Both the position numbers and the translations under genes were made by a program. Positions 1 to 11,961 of a stretch of DNA of 64,000 bases are shown piece after piece. How positions within the stretch are numbered: the first letter of the stretch is position 1; each line of letters begins with the position of its first letter. The notes under the pieces were generated by a model. It was not told the origin of the DNA. It made no database searches and was given only the letters and a program-made list of their open reading frames with translations. Source of the DNA: Acheta domesticus (taxonomy: Eukaryota > Arthropoda > Insecta > Orthoptera > Gryllidae); NCBI GenBank assembly GCA_031308135.1, contig JAHLJT010009436.1, positions 144,343,216-144,407,215 of the forward strand. Direction: 5' to 3'.

Positions 1-660
1 TCTTCTGTGAGTCCTTTAGATTTCACGTTATGCGCGTTTTTCGGCGCTTTTGGGAGCAGTGTGCGCCGGGCCGCCCCGCCCCCCGCGCCCCCCCCCGCGC
101 CGCCCCCCGCGCCGCCCGCTCGATTGCCGCTCCAAAGTAAATTGTTCGCTCCCCTTCGCCGCCTCACCTTCTTCACCCCTTCCTTCCTTCCTTCCTTCCT
201 CCCCCACCACCGCTTCCCCTTCCACCACCCCTCCCCCTCCCCGCGCCGGTGAATTTACGCTGATGTGCACTTTGGAGATTTAGTGAATTGCAAGGCAAAC
301 GAATGTAAGCGGGAAGAGATCGGGGAACGGCCGGGCCGGGTGACGACGGGCTGGGAGGGGGAAGAAGGAAGCTGGATTTATTTACGCGAAGTAATTTGTA
401 CGAAGAGAATTTACACGGCTGCCAATACGGCGCCCGCAGCACTTGTCTAATTGCCAGTTATATACTTCTCTATCCTGCCGGCACACCGTGGGAATTGTAA
501 CACGTGTGGGGAGTTGGAGTTTCAAGAATTGCATCTTGACCGTGGGGTTCTTTTCGATGCGCATCGGAGACGTTCCCGATTTGAAAGTAAGTACCGATTA
601 TAAAATAATTCAATACACAGTCGAACACTCATGGGGGTGGGGTACGAGGGGCTTCTGTGC
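1..660. other. GC-rich patch at the left edge, no gene identified
   Basis: Positions 60-260 are C-rich with a (TTCC)n run near 177-201. The open frames on both strands are Pro/Arg/Gly-rich by-products of composition. It might be the edge of a CpG island of an upstream gene, but no conserved protein segment or splice structure is recognisable. Confidence 0.4.
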
Positions 661-3600
661 CCCCAGAAGTCGATGACACATTCACAAATATAGCTTTTAC
701 AGATTTTCTACAGTAACGAAAGTTGTTTAATATGGTCAATGAATGCTTATAATAAACAAAAATCAACAAATTAACAAGTACTTTAAACCACCATGACTCA
801 AAAATTGCTCACAGACTGACGGATAGAGATGAAAATAGACGGAGAGACTTTTAAAAAACGACATTTTCGGATTCAAGGAAACCCGAAACATGCATTTCCT
901 TTAAAATTTCAAAATCGATTTTCGGTAGTATTACATAACTTTCTTTAAACTACCAATATTACTTCATATATACGTATGTATTGGAGAAATTAAAAACTGT
1001 TCTTGATATTAGTTCAATGTTAATATGAAGACCTAATTTCCCTCTGAAAGAATTTCTATCTTCGACAGTGTAGTTGTTGAAGATATATATTTTTACTTTC
1101 CCTTACACTACTTAGATAGTACAGAGAAATCTATGTAATGCAGTGGTAAGATGCTGAAGTAAGTGCTGAAGTAAGAGGAGATATTTAGACAGAAAAGGTC
1201 ATATATCTTTCTTATAGCAAAAAATTGGATAATTCTTGTTCTTATGTGTAGTAAATCCCTCCCTCTAATAAGCAGTGTAGTCAGAACCCACGCATTGTGG
1301 GCCCATCACACCGGAAAATTGGTTTTCGGCAAATGTCTGTATCAAATGTCTAACAAAAACACTGATGTCTAAACTGTGGTTAGAATTTTTAACAACAAAA
1401 TATACAGTAACTAGCGTGCCCATGCGAGGACTCTCACGTGTTAAATTTCACTCTCTTTCCTAAATTTCAGCCTCCTTCCTATTATGTCTTTTCTTTTCCA
1501 TAATAAGAGAGGAAGTAGTTAACGAAACGTTTATTTGTTTAAAAAAAATAAAAAGGTAATTTCTAATGTACTTATAGAATTTAAAATAATAAAGAACAAT
1601 GAAATTGATGTTTGAATCAAATTTTGAATAAAGCCCTGCTCAGTATTGCAGACAGTATAATCTGTTTTATAGACTTGTTTTTACAACAATTCTCAACACT
1701 TCCTTAAACACATTTCAAGAAATTATACGATCTTCCTTTACAATTAGCTTTTCGCTTTCCTTGATAGCAACAAAAGCTTTTAACTCTCCAGAAATCTACT
1801 TAAAGCTGACCATGTGAAAATATAGGATCGGGAAAGCATAACCCTACTCTTTGCAATATTATTTAACTTTATTACAACACTGAGAGGTACACCCGTGCAA
1901 TTTAATAGCCTCAAGTAATTGGTTTCATTTCTCATACAGTTGCAGATTCTGCACGTCTCTGAACAGGTAGGGTAATATCGAGAAGAGCCGGATCAGCAAA
2001 ACGTAATAGAGTGTTCAAGAACCTCTTGTCCTATAGATTACATGGCGAGGAACGTTTCTTTGTGACCTTCGACTTCAAACTTCCACATTTTAAAACTCTA
2101 GAACGCTTCGTATAATAGTTATTCAACTAAATAGATTTTAATAATGCTGCCTGAGTGTATTGTTATGCTTTTGACATTATTATTTAGATTAATTTTTTCT
2201 ACAAATCCTTCATGTTTGTTAAGTCAAAGTGCAAATCGTCACATCTCTGTGAAGTTCTCATTCCTTAGACACCTCATTTATGAAGATCGGTTGCGTGTCC
2301 GCAAAACTAATCTATAGTACTGAAATAATATAGAAGCAGATTTTGTATTAAATAAACAATAAAACATGAGATGAAGTACCAACATCTGGACTATTATATG
2401 CTGCACCAACACTATTTCCACCTATTTTCAATGATTAATCAATCGATCTGCTTAGTAGTAAATTTAACTTTCTTGCAACATCTAGATATTTTATTAACCT
2501 GCTCGAAAGAGCATTTACTACGAGAATGCTCAATTTGTGCTTGCATTTCATATGCTGCTCAAAAGAGCATAAATGTACCACGAGAATAGTCCTTAGATCC
2601 CTTGCAAATGCTTCACCTTGTCCAAGATGTAAATTAACTCGTTGAAATTGCTAATCACTCTAGGAAAAGTATTATTTCCCAGCTTTTTCAATGCAATATC
2701 ACGACTGAACATGCTGACTTAAAAAGTTCATGGAATCACTGCTGATAAAAAAAAATATTGGCACTGGTAAAACAGAAACCAATGCTAACAAGATACATTC
2801 TTCACTCTGCACTGTGCACAATCGTGCATTATTTGCCAATATTGTTTCTTTCTTTTTTGACGAAGAACATCAAAAGTGTAAGAGGTCTTTTCATCATAGT
2901 TTGATTTACTTTCTAAGTTCTCTGATAATTCCCTTCTCAAATTTTCGTAAGCCTTCTGCCTTATCTTTTGGATTCACACGCAGAACACCTTGTCAATTTC
3001 GTGCAGATGGTTCCTTCCTTGAGTCCCGGTTGTCTCATAGTACACTGCAGCTCCTTTCGTGCCTTTTCATCATAGCATGCAGCGAATTTCCTTTTTATCA
3101 AAGTGATGTGCACCTACCTTCAAAAAAATGAGATCGAATAAACAAGGTAAAACAATTATTTCTCTTAAAAAATTTAAGTTAGGTATTTAAAATCAACCAC
3201 ACCAGAAAAAAATAAACAACATTGTGAAAGAAATTTAGGCCTATGATTTCACCAAATTTCATTTTAAAAAAATCACTTCTTGAATAGCCCTGTCCATGAA
3301 TGTATATTGACTTAAATTAGCAGTTTGGCATTTGAATGGTGAGCGATAAAAACGGACAAAAAGATTTTGAATTAGAATAACATGAGTGTTTAGTGATTAA
3401 CCATACAAAGTGCATGAGTACTGTGGGCTATATCACAAACTTTTCACAGAAACAAGACTGACTGTCAATACTTACATTCGATGGAAGAACGGTTGCACTA
3501 TAAAAAACATTTTTCATTTGTGTCTAGCAACTATTAATATTTCTAATTGTTGCCGCAAGAGCATTTACATTTATTTGCATAATTTTGAATTAATGTAGTA

Positions 3601-4200
3601 CTCTTTGTTTAGGAGTTATTTAACTACATAGATCTTGACATGCTGTCATGTGATGCGGGTTGCATTTGAAAGTAATATTTAAATGCGTCATTTTCAACAA
3701 ATCTTTTATATTTTTATAGTCAAAATTTTAAATCAAATAACTACCAACTTTGATATAGTTGAAAATATTGTCTGATTTTTCTCTTTGCGACATTAATTGT
3801 GAATTATGTTTGTAGTAGCGCTTACTCAGTTCAACTGCAATTGTTTGTAAGATTTTTTCTTAATTTTTTAAACGGTTTTTGGGTATCCAGGACCCTAACC
3901 CCTCTTTTACTTTCCCGCATACTACTAACCGTAAGCTAACTGTAACCATTCTGTAACCACTTGTTTATGTATCTCGTTTTTATTTTTTATTGTTCTTGTG
4001 TTCATTAAAAAATAGTGGTGCTACAGAATGGCATAGACTTTCTTGTATTATTTTTTTATTTCCTTTGGGTCTGAGCTAGCTATTCGGACTTGACACATAG
4101 TCTTACCAGCTACCATGTATCGCCGCCCACACCACATTTTTTTGACATTTTCTTAATTTTTCGGTTTCCTACCAGTAGAAAGGAAATATTATTTTACGAA
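661..4200. other. AT-rich intergenic DNA
   Basis: No coding segment is recognised. Positions about 810-960 contain a GACGGA-type stretch followed by a segment reading into AAAATCGATTTTCGGTAGTA, resembling a dispersed repeat commonly met in arthropod genomes. A related GACGGACGGACGG stretch lies at 5353. Frames such as 2730-3131 have no recognisable domain. Confidence 0.5.
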
Positions 4201-4209
4201 TATTAAAGA

Positions 4210-5480
4210 ACAGTAAAACCTTCTCATAAATGGCCATTTTCTTTGAAAAATTTGAAGCCGTATTTAAGAAAATGGCGTATAAGCGCTAGTGTAAATGCGA
4301 TAATTGAAGCTCTTTTTCACAGAATGTTTTTTGAGCTTTCGAAACATTTCATTCGAAGTCATTTAAAGCATTTTAATTCACGAATACAATAGTGTTTACA
4401 AATTGCTGAAAATGTACATATTAACGGTGTAATAAATCTGTCAAAAAAGTATATTTGTGTAATTTTTCAAAAAAAACCCTCCAAAATGAATATTACATGG
4501 TATTAAAGAGTGAAATTAACAATATGCGTCCGAAAACTTTGAAGAAAGAATTTGGAGCCATTTTTGAGAAAACGACGTTTGAGCGTTTTTGATAATGCGG
4601 AATTTTGTGCTAGTTTTCACGAAAAACATTTGAGTTTTCGATAAACTGTATATGACATTATTTAAAGTAAAGTTACTTATAAATATAATCATGTGAACAA
4701 ATCGCCGCTAGTGTAAATATTAACGACGTGAGAGATATGTGAAAAAATCACGCTCATGTAATTTTTGAAAAAACAAACAGAAAAATACGGTAATATGACG
4801 TTGATATCATCTCGTAGAGTACCTATCCTTACCAAAAGTTAAAAGAATAAATTTGGAGCGGTTTTTGAGAATTCTTTTTGTAATTTTTTAAAATTCCACA
4901 TATTATTGCACGCAATATTGCGCGAAAACGACTAAAATTTTCAAAAAAATGTACATGACGTTAAAAAAAAAGAACCAACTCTGGAGAACAAATTTCATTT
5001 GAAGGAAGAATATCTATCTTCAATTTTGCAGTTGGAGGAAGAGGCCGAAGAAAATTCAAACTTTTGAAATTTTCGAAAATTCAGGGTTAACTGTGAAAAT
5101 AAGACGTATGCCATTATAATAAGTGTATTTTACTCTATTCTCACAAGAAATTTAAAGAAAAAAGCTTGAGCCGTTTTTGAGAAAATTTTGAACATTTCAG
5201 GGAGACTCTTTATGTAAAGTACCCCCAAATATTAATGACTGTTTTTCAAGATCTCAGAGCTTCGACTCAGGCCAGATGGACAGGGGTTTCGTCAATTTGG
5301 AAAAAATCCTACGCATGGTTTAGGCGCTAGTGTTGTTCACATACACCGGAGAGACGGACGGACGGCCTTTTTTGCTTTCAATTGGTTTTTCGATTGAAAC
5401 ATTTTGATTTTTTGCGTCTTCCTACGACTACGGTATTGTAGATGGTGATGTTTTCTTCAAATTAAAATTTTCTCAATATT
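4210..5480 (+). repeat. Diverged tandem array of about 300-bp units with an inverted end
   Basis: A motif of the form GGAGCCNTTTTTGAGAAA recurs at about 4254, 4554, 4855 and 5167, giving periods of 300, 301 and about 312 bp. Between the anchors, other blocks also recur, such as CATATTAACGG(T)GT at 4417 and AATATTAACGACGTGAG at 4717. A block at 4985-5085 (CTATCTTCAATTTTGCAG and following) reappears in inverted orientation near 5390-5480. Related sequences lie at 34600-35110 and 39590-39835 on the opposite strand. No coding potential was seen. Confidence 0.75.
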
Positions 5481-5949
5481 TAGTACTTTCTCTACTCTAC
5501 TTTCGATTTTTCAAACCACAGTTTCTGAAAAACAATGGAAAATTTCTCCCGAAATTCTGCACAGTGGAAAAGAATTCAATTTTCTTCGATATTCAGGAAG
5601 CTTGATTTCGACCTAAATATTTGGGGTCCGAAAAATAAAAAATGAACAAATGCGAAAAAATGTAGGTATTTTTTTATCAAACACGTAAAAAAGATTTATT
5701 GCACAAAAAGGAAAAGTAATCTATTGCGTTAATTGACAAGTTCTCTAAATATTTTTGGTCTTATAACAATTTGTCAAATTTTTGTAAATCTTACTGAAAC
5801 TGCAATTTTTGTATTCGCTTGCTTAAGAATTTGCGAGTGGTTTATGTTGGAGTTGGTTACCATGAGAAGAAAATTGTTATGAAACAATGTATTTGTTTTG
5901 AATAGGATGATCTTGCCAGCCAAGTTTTAAGATATTTTTAAAATAATGT
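5481..5949. other. AT-rich noncoding DNA
   Basis: No gene or recognisable element. It lies between the tandem array and a SINE. Confidence 0.5.
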
Positions 5950-6260
5950 ATGGCCTGTATGGCCTGTCGGTCTATTCAGCACCTCGGTGTGAAGGGTCGC
6001 GAGTTCGACTCCCGCCATGGGCATGGTTGTTTGTCCCTTCTCTTTCATGTATGTGTGTTGTTGCGAAAGGCTTTGTGAGTCTGCTGACCACTGGAGCCCG
6101 GAGCCCGCACATATGTCAGTAAAGGTTAATATGTGTCCACATGACGGACATGGTGAGTACCCGGCGCGCATAGTCGAAATCGGCATCTCCTGAAGCTGAA
6201 AAAAAAAAGGAAGAAGAGAAGAAAAAGAAGAAAAAAGAAAAATAAGAAAAGGAAGAAAGT
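5950..6260 (+). mobile_element. tRNA-derived SINE (family B) with purine-rich tail
   Basis: A tRNA-like head carries a B-box-like block GCGAGTTCGACTCCCGC at 5999-6015 and a plausible A-box upstream (TGGCCTGTCGGTCTATTCAGC). About 180 bp of body follows, then A10 and GAAGAAG-rich sequence from 6199. A possible short target duplication AATAATGT flanks it (about 5942 and 6287), which is weak. The reverse-strand open frame over it is a by-product. Confidence 0.7.
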
Positions 6261-7640
6261 AATTCTTCAGTGGAATATTGTTAGAATAATAATGTGGTAT
6301 AAGTGTCGTCATTCTATACTACTTACGTAGTGATTGCCTTCCAAGTACATTAGTTGGAACCGTTTTATTACTGAAATGAGTTCGTGTAATGTTTTTGGTT
6401 CCGAGCTAAAATATTGCAAGTTTCTTTCTCGTCACTCGTTACCTACGTCAGCATTTAAACGCCTAACGAGAAACCGCTAAAAGGTACTTGTAAGTGCTTG
6501 AGAAATGTAGAACAAAAATCGATAGCGTCTCACAGTGAATGATGGAGCTACATTTTCCGTTTAGGTTTGTAAATCGTTTGTAGATGAAAGTTCGCGATTA
6601 GTGAAGATGTTAGTTTCCTACGACAATCTATGCCATTCTGTAGCACTAGTTAAATATCTCGAAGGCCGTTAATATACACATTTGCAGCGATCTGTATACA
6701 TTATTGCATTTGTGACTAGAAGTGCTTCAAATGATATCCAACGACTTTTCTCGAAAACTCAAAGTTTTCATTGTGGAGCCGCCTTAACGAAGCCTTCTCG
6801 TACTCTCGCCAACAGTTCTAGGCGTCGCTGTGGGTGTGTGGGTCACAGACGGTTGTTGTATAGGTCCAAGGACCCCAGCGGTGCAAAGGAGTGGAGACTG
6901 ATGCATGCACCCAGGGTGACAATGGGTAGTGGCGAATTCTGGGGAGGACGGTGATCCTAACGGTATTCCAAACGGTTAAAAAGCCAAATGATAAACTATT
7001 AAGAATGTGATTATAAAGTTGATTCCCTTTAAACTATATATTTAATTAAACTATTTATGGGATTAAAATTATATAAGATGCAAGTAAAAACATTTAATTT
7101 TAATTACGATATTAACACTGTAGCAGTCCACAGCACCTCAGATTTATAAATACGTTTCTAGGAAACCTGTGTTGTTTGCATAGCTGCACTTGCGTATACA
7201 TAACCAAAAAGGCATTTTATTGAATCGAGGTAAAGTTTGCCAGTCCCCGGTTTTTCTGGAAAACAATGTCATTGTAATGTGTTTTAGACACCCCGCACGA
7301 CATTCCTTCTATTCAATCACTGTGGCCAAGTATCCTCAATTACTATTTGTGAAGGCCGGTTTTCCCTAGATTAAAATTTTCTGAAGTTAAATAGTTAATT
7401 ATTGGGAGCACAACAGCACACATTATTCTATATTGCGGATACGTAATATTATAATAACGAAATCCGTACCCTACTAATTATTCAGCCATTTAGTTCATCC
7501 AATTATTCAGCCCACACCCTCATGACCCCCTTTCGTGTTCCCTGTGAGAAGCCTTAACCTTTATTCCTATATTTTTCAAATTGGGTTTCAAGTCAAAAGT
7601 TAATGCCTATGGGCTTATTTCTGTGCGCTTATATCCGGAT
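6261..7640. other. AT-rich noncoding DNA
   Basis: No supported gene. A 90-codon frame at 6682-6954 has no recognisable motif. Confidence 0.5.
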
Positions 7641-7644
7641 TTGT

Positions 7645-8330
7645 AAAGTCTTTGACCGGGAGGTCTTACGGTTCGAACCCCGACGGTGTAGGATTTTTGA
7701 TATTGGCTAGATAGCGAAGTCGAAACCAGGCGAAGAATTCTAGCGGCCAGCTGCTCTCATTGATAGATTCCCATGGTCTCTCCTATCAATACCAGGCGAA
7801 TATCTTAAAATTTGTTCCATAAAAAACGGGACACAGACTTTCTCCCTCTTACAGACACATTACGTTTACATGCACTACACTAGGAGGCATGCCGGGAGGC
7901 TAGCTTACTGTTTAGAGCTTGACTCGGCAGGGCGATGTCCTGAGCCGAATCATGGCCTCCTAATAAAAATAACATTTATGTTGGTAGCATCCAGATCACT
8001 GAGAAACAAATGAAGGGAACAACACTTCCAACATCTATTATGATTGTGGTAAGTACTCAATTTACGTATTCAAGCTGCAGCTCGTGCTACCAACATAATT
8101 TCTGTTGCAAGCCTTTTCACCAAGCAAGGTGCCGCTGCGGAGACGGATACTTTCCTAGCGCGCTGTGCTTTGAAGGAGAACCCCCCCCCCCAAGTCGACG
8201 TGTAGGTCGCCGACGAATCTTACGTTCCAGCGGATGAAGGTTCACCGCCACATTTCAGGGCGTTATATGGATTGGAGTATGGGACTAATGACCAAAGCAA
8301 TTGTCCCACCCCGAAACAAAATAATCTAAA
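7645..8330 (+). mobile_element. SINE family A copy 1, interrupted by a MITE
   Basis: It begins in a tRNA-like region with a B box (GGTTCGAACCCCGACGG, about 7672). Family blocks follow: AGAATTCTAGCGGCC, a TCTCTCCTATCAATACCAGG segment, GCCGGGAGGCTAGC...AGAGCTTGACTCGGC, and a terminal block GGGACTAATGACCAAAGCA near 8280. The order matches the copies at 15.4, 36.3, 57.6 and 61.6 kb. The middle is split by a small inverted-repeat element at 7979-8095. Confidence 0.8.
7979..8095. mobile_element. Small MITE nested in a SINE
   Basis: Perfect 14-bp inverted ends TTATGTTGGTAGCA (7976-7989) and TGCTACCAACATAA (8085-8098). The outer TTA/TAA allows a TA target duplication with TIRs starting TGTTGGTAGCA, consistent with a Tc1/mariner-type non-autonomous element of 117 bp. 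It has no coding capacity. It sits inside SINE copy 1 and so inserted later. Confidence 0.65.
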
Positions 8331-8639
8331 CTGTATTTCGATTCCTTAATAAATGCTGCTGTCTTGCGGAGGCGATTACTACTACAAAAACTCATCGATG
8401 CGGCGCGACAGACGAGAGAGTTGGAAAAGTATTTCTAAGTACTCAAGCACATTATTGTATTAAATGGCCAACAATATTTAACATTTTTTGTTATACTAGT
8501 TGAATCCGTGTGAGTATTCCCCACTTCGTTAATCATAATTTTAAGAGATAAATTGCTCCATACTGAAACCAAACTTCCTGCAAGCAGTCGGTGAATTGTG
8601 CGTTTTATCATATTAACTTGGTACTGTATCGATATCTCG

Positions 8640-9840
8640 AGATAGAAAACAGAAAGTCAGAGTTGGACTACAATTTTCAAATCTAGCAAAGGTAACTTCA
8701 GGGATTCCTCAAGGGAGGGTTATTGGACCTCCCCTCTTTCTAGCTTTTGTCAATGACCTGCCAGACAATTTATTTTCAATGGTACGATTATTTTCAGATA
8801 ACTGTATTATATATTGAGTTAGTCAATCAAAAAGTAGACGAGGATATTTTGCAGGGTGATCTAGATAGACTACATTTCTGGACGGAAAAAAATAGCGTGG
8901 CAATTAATAGTTCGAAAAGCAAAAACATCACGTTTGGTAGAGGCCGTAAATATACTGAAACTCAATACCGTGTAGGCAACGAAAATAATCCAAAAGTCTT
9001 GTCTTATAAGTACATGGTAATACTTTTCGATAGCAAATTGAGTTGGGAAAATCAGGTAAACTTTGTCGTAGGGAAAGCATGGAGATCTTTGCATCTTACT
9101 ATGCGAATACTAAAAGAGAGTACTGCGAAAGCGAGAGAATTAGCTTTACTATCTCTAGTTCGTCCAATAACGGGACGGTTTGTTGGAACCCTTATAGAAT
9201 CTCACTAAAGGAATATTTGAATAGAGTACAGAGAAGAAAGAGCATGTAACTTATTTTCCGAAACTATAGGAAGAAAGTAGAGTGGGAGGTCACTAGAAAT
9301 CAGGAGAGTTAAGGCAAGACTCTGTGCTTTGTACAAAGCGTATGCCGGTTATCCAGCTTGGAAAGATATCCACATCCGGCTCAGTAGACCCAAGTGTCAG
9401 TAGACCCACTTTAGTAGAGGGGATCATAAACACAAAATTCAGTTCTGGCCACAGAGAACAGATGTTGGAAAATTTTCCTTCCTATAGAACAATAACGGAC
9501 TGGAATAAGTTACCTGCGACAGCCTTGGAACCCTTTCCTCTAGGTGTTGAATAATTTAAAAGTAAATTAACTAATGATGTTCGTAAATTTTATTAGTACG
9601 TTAGGTTTATTAAGTCGTATATTTATTAGTCTAAAATATCTGTACAGGACCGCCATAATGTAGAATTAATGCGGTTATTGTTATTAATGCCTTTATGGTT
9701 ATCATATTATTATTAATATTATTATTGTCTTAAAATAATTTTAAGTTACATTGTATTTAATTCCTAATTATAATATGTAAATTTTAGTGTTCCGCAACCA
9801 GGTTGCATAATCGTACCTGCGGAAATAATAAATATCTATG
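8640..9840 (+). mobile_element. Degraded non-LTR retrotransposon (Jockey/CR1-like), 3' part
   Basis: Translation from 8692 gives a reverse-transcriptase signature TSGIPQGRVIGPPLF, then FVNDLPDN and VRLFSDNC, where the catalytic FADD is replaced by FSDN. After a frameshift near 8812 the frame at 8820-9180 continues with DLDRLHFWTEKN, KSKNITF, SKLSWENQVN. Another shift leads to CWNPYRISLKEYLNRVQRR near 9180-9240. A last block gives RTITDWNKLPA near 9490. The 3' end has a CCGCA...TGCGG hairpin (9792-9822) and AATAATAAAT. The element is 5'-truncated and inactive. The clade is inferred from motif style only. Confidence 0.85.
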
Positions 9841-11189
9841 GCCACTCATGCTCTGGGTAAAGGTACTTTGAGGAGCGAAACCTAAAAATACGTGATTGAT
9901 GATTCAAAAAGTCTCATTTAGTAAATTCAAATCTAAGAATTGTGACTCTAACCCCCTTAAGGGGTTTGATAATTAGCTATGTATGCCCTGATTTTGAATT
10001 CCGCGCTACATGAATTGTAAGGTAACGTGTTTTGCGGATTGCGTGTACGCCTTCTTGATTCTTCGTTGCTTAATGTACACAATTGTGCATCTTTGGAATT
10101 AAATCTGTTAAATACATTCTAGGACAGAATTCCTAAAATTAACAGATTTACAATTGTAGGTTTTTGTGGAGTTTGAGTTATTTCAATTGTCGTTGTTGTC
10201 TTATAAATCGTACGAAACTGGCAACTTTCCATAGCGTGTACGAGTACCATATTAAATGGACATGTTTATTACGGATTATATCCATGTTTCACTCGATTTA
10301 TACTAGTCAACATAAAATCATATTTCAATATCCAATATTTTTTTAGACAAAGTTAAATAAACATTTGTTCTTCCGTAAGGATTCTGCATCAAATATAAGA
10401 CAGAGGGCAATAAAACAATGGACGATTGTGCTATAAATTAATTATAATTGCCATTAAATACAGGTATGAATCTATGTCTGGAAGGTGGGAGTGAAACTCC
10501 ATGAGCCTCCCCTCCCTCTTTGCATGCGCCAGAGTATATACATCCAAATATTAGTTTAAAATATTTTTCTATACCTACATGTTCGAATGGCGTAGGTTTT
10601 CTTGCTATTAAAAGGAAAGAAACAATATTGAGAGAAACTGTGAGGTTCTCTTATAAATAAAGAAAAGAGCAAAATTTAACTTTAAAGTGTTTAATTAGCA
10701 GAACCGTATGAATAAATTATGTATCAGCAGAAATAATGAGGTTAAACTCATTATGACATATCGATTAGAGTAGGGGCGTTAGCTCTTTATCAGTCATGAA
10801 TAGAGATTTTATTAAAACTTTTAATACATGGCTGCTTTCTAATATACTATAATTCCAGCGTCATTAGTGTAACATATTTTTATTAAGATTTTGAAATTAT
10901 CCACGAACATGCATTTATTTGCAAATGAACAGTCAATGTTAAAATGCAATATTTGGTAAAAAATATTCTTACGATGCCAAACGTAAGTAAATAAAAAAAT
11001 ATAATAAAAATGGAGTGTTTTTAATTGAATTTCTTCTAATGACGTCAGAGCTCACATAGCTTGCTTTTCCAACAGAGACGAGTTTTTACGCTGAATTTAG
11101 ACATTCGATCAGATATTTTGTTTTGAGATTTGCATAAAGTGCTTCACTTTTACGAGGAAAATATTTGGCCTTGTAGAATATATGTCCCA
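9841..11189. other. AT-rich FoxO upstream flank
   Basis: No gene or clear repeat. The only item marked is the CRE at 11040. The switch to the CpG island occurs near 11190. Confidence 0.55.
11040..11047. promoter_or_regulatory. Distal palindromic CRE upstream of FoxO
   Basis: A second perfect TGACGTCA lies just outside the CpG island, 977 bp upstream of the FoxO ATG. Its pairing with the site at 11502 is suggestive only. Confidence 0.35.
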
Positions 11190-11501
11190 AAGACGCGGGC
11201 TAGCAGGAAGGGAGGGTCTCCCCAAACGGACAGTACCCATACCCGCCGTTTCCTTCCCGAGCGGACGCCATGAAGCAGCGCGGGCGGCGTCTTCCGCCGG
11301 CGACGGCGTCCGCGTGCAGCGCTGCGGCGGCAGCGGCGTCGCTCGCTACAGAAAATGGCCGCGGCCTTCCCGCGCAGCGGCAGCGGCGGCGGGCCGCTCG
11401 CGCGACCTTGGCTATCGCCCGCCCGCGCAGCGCTATCTGTCGAATTTTTCCCGAACTAACTGCCCCCACCGCGCGGCCCGATTGCGCAGAAAGAGTGCGC
11501 G

Positions 11502-11509
11502 TGACGTCA
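11502..11509. promoter_or_regulatory. Palindromic CRE (TGACGTCA) near FoxO
   Basis: Perfect 8-bp cAMP-response element, a CREB/ATF-family site, within the FoxO CpG island 508 bp upstream of the ATG. About one occurrence is expected by chance in 64 kb; three are seen (11040, 11502, 59912). Confidence 0.5.
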
Positions 11510-11781
11510 GGCGTCGAGGAGGGGGGGCGCCGCCTCGTGGCGCGGCGCGCAGATGGAGCAGGGCGCGCGTCCGAAGCGAGTGTGTCGCGCTCCGTCAGAA
11601 GCCCGGTTCCGCCGCGCGCTCGCCCCCCACGCGCCGCGCCGGCCTCGCGCGTCGCAGCGCCCCTCCGCCCACGCGGCCACGCGACAGCCCCCGCGACCGC
11701 AGCGACGCCTCTGCATGCGCCCACGCCGGCTGTCAGCGCCCCGAAGAGCGAGTCGCGCTTGACGCCCGACAACGCCACCCC

Positions 11782-11789
11782 GTAAACAA
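11782..11789 (+). promoter_or_regulatory. FoxO/DAF-16-type binding element (GTAAACAA)
   Basis: Perfect match to the FoxO consensus GTAAACA(A), 228 bp upstream of the FoxO ATG in an otherwise very GC-rich context. It could support autoregulation. The same 8-mer also occurs at 27534-27541 inside AT-rich intron, so the match alone is not proof. Confidence 0.45.
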
Positions 11790-11821
11790 CAACAAAAACG
11801 CTGCGGTGGTGCGCCGAGGAC

Positions 11822-11854
11822 ATGGTGTCGCGCCTGCGGGCCGCGTGTCAGTGA
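11822..11854 (+). other. Short uORF in the FoxO leader (10 codons plus stop)
   Basis: The ATG has G at -3 and G at +4, a strong initiation context. It encodes MVSRLRAACQ and stops at TGA 11852-11854, 162 nt upstream of the FoxO start and in the same frame. If it lies in the mature leader, ribosomes would need to skip it or reinitiate to reach FoxO. It depends on the unknown transcription start. Confidence 0.4.
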
Positions 11855-11961
11855 GCCGCGCCAGTCGCACCACGGACCCCCTGCGCCGGCCAGTGCATTT
11901 GGCAGTGAGTTTCTCGCGAGTGTTCTCGGTGAGCGTGCCTGCCCACCGCCAGCAGAAGCAG

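Noticed and set aside
2730..3131. 133-codon + strand frame in AT-rich flank
   Set aside because: Composition resembles random translation of AT-rich DNA and no family is recognised.
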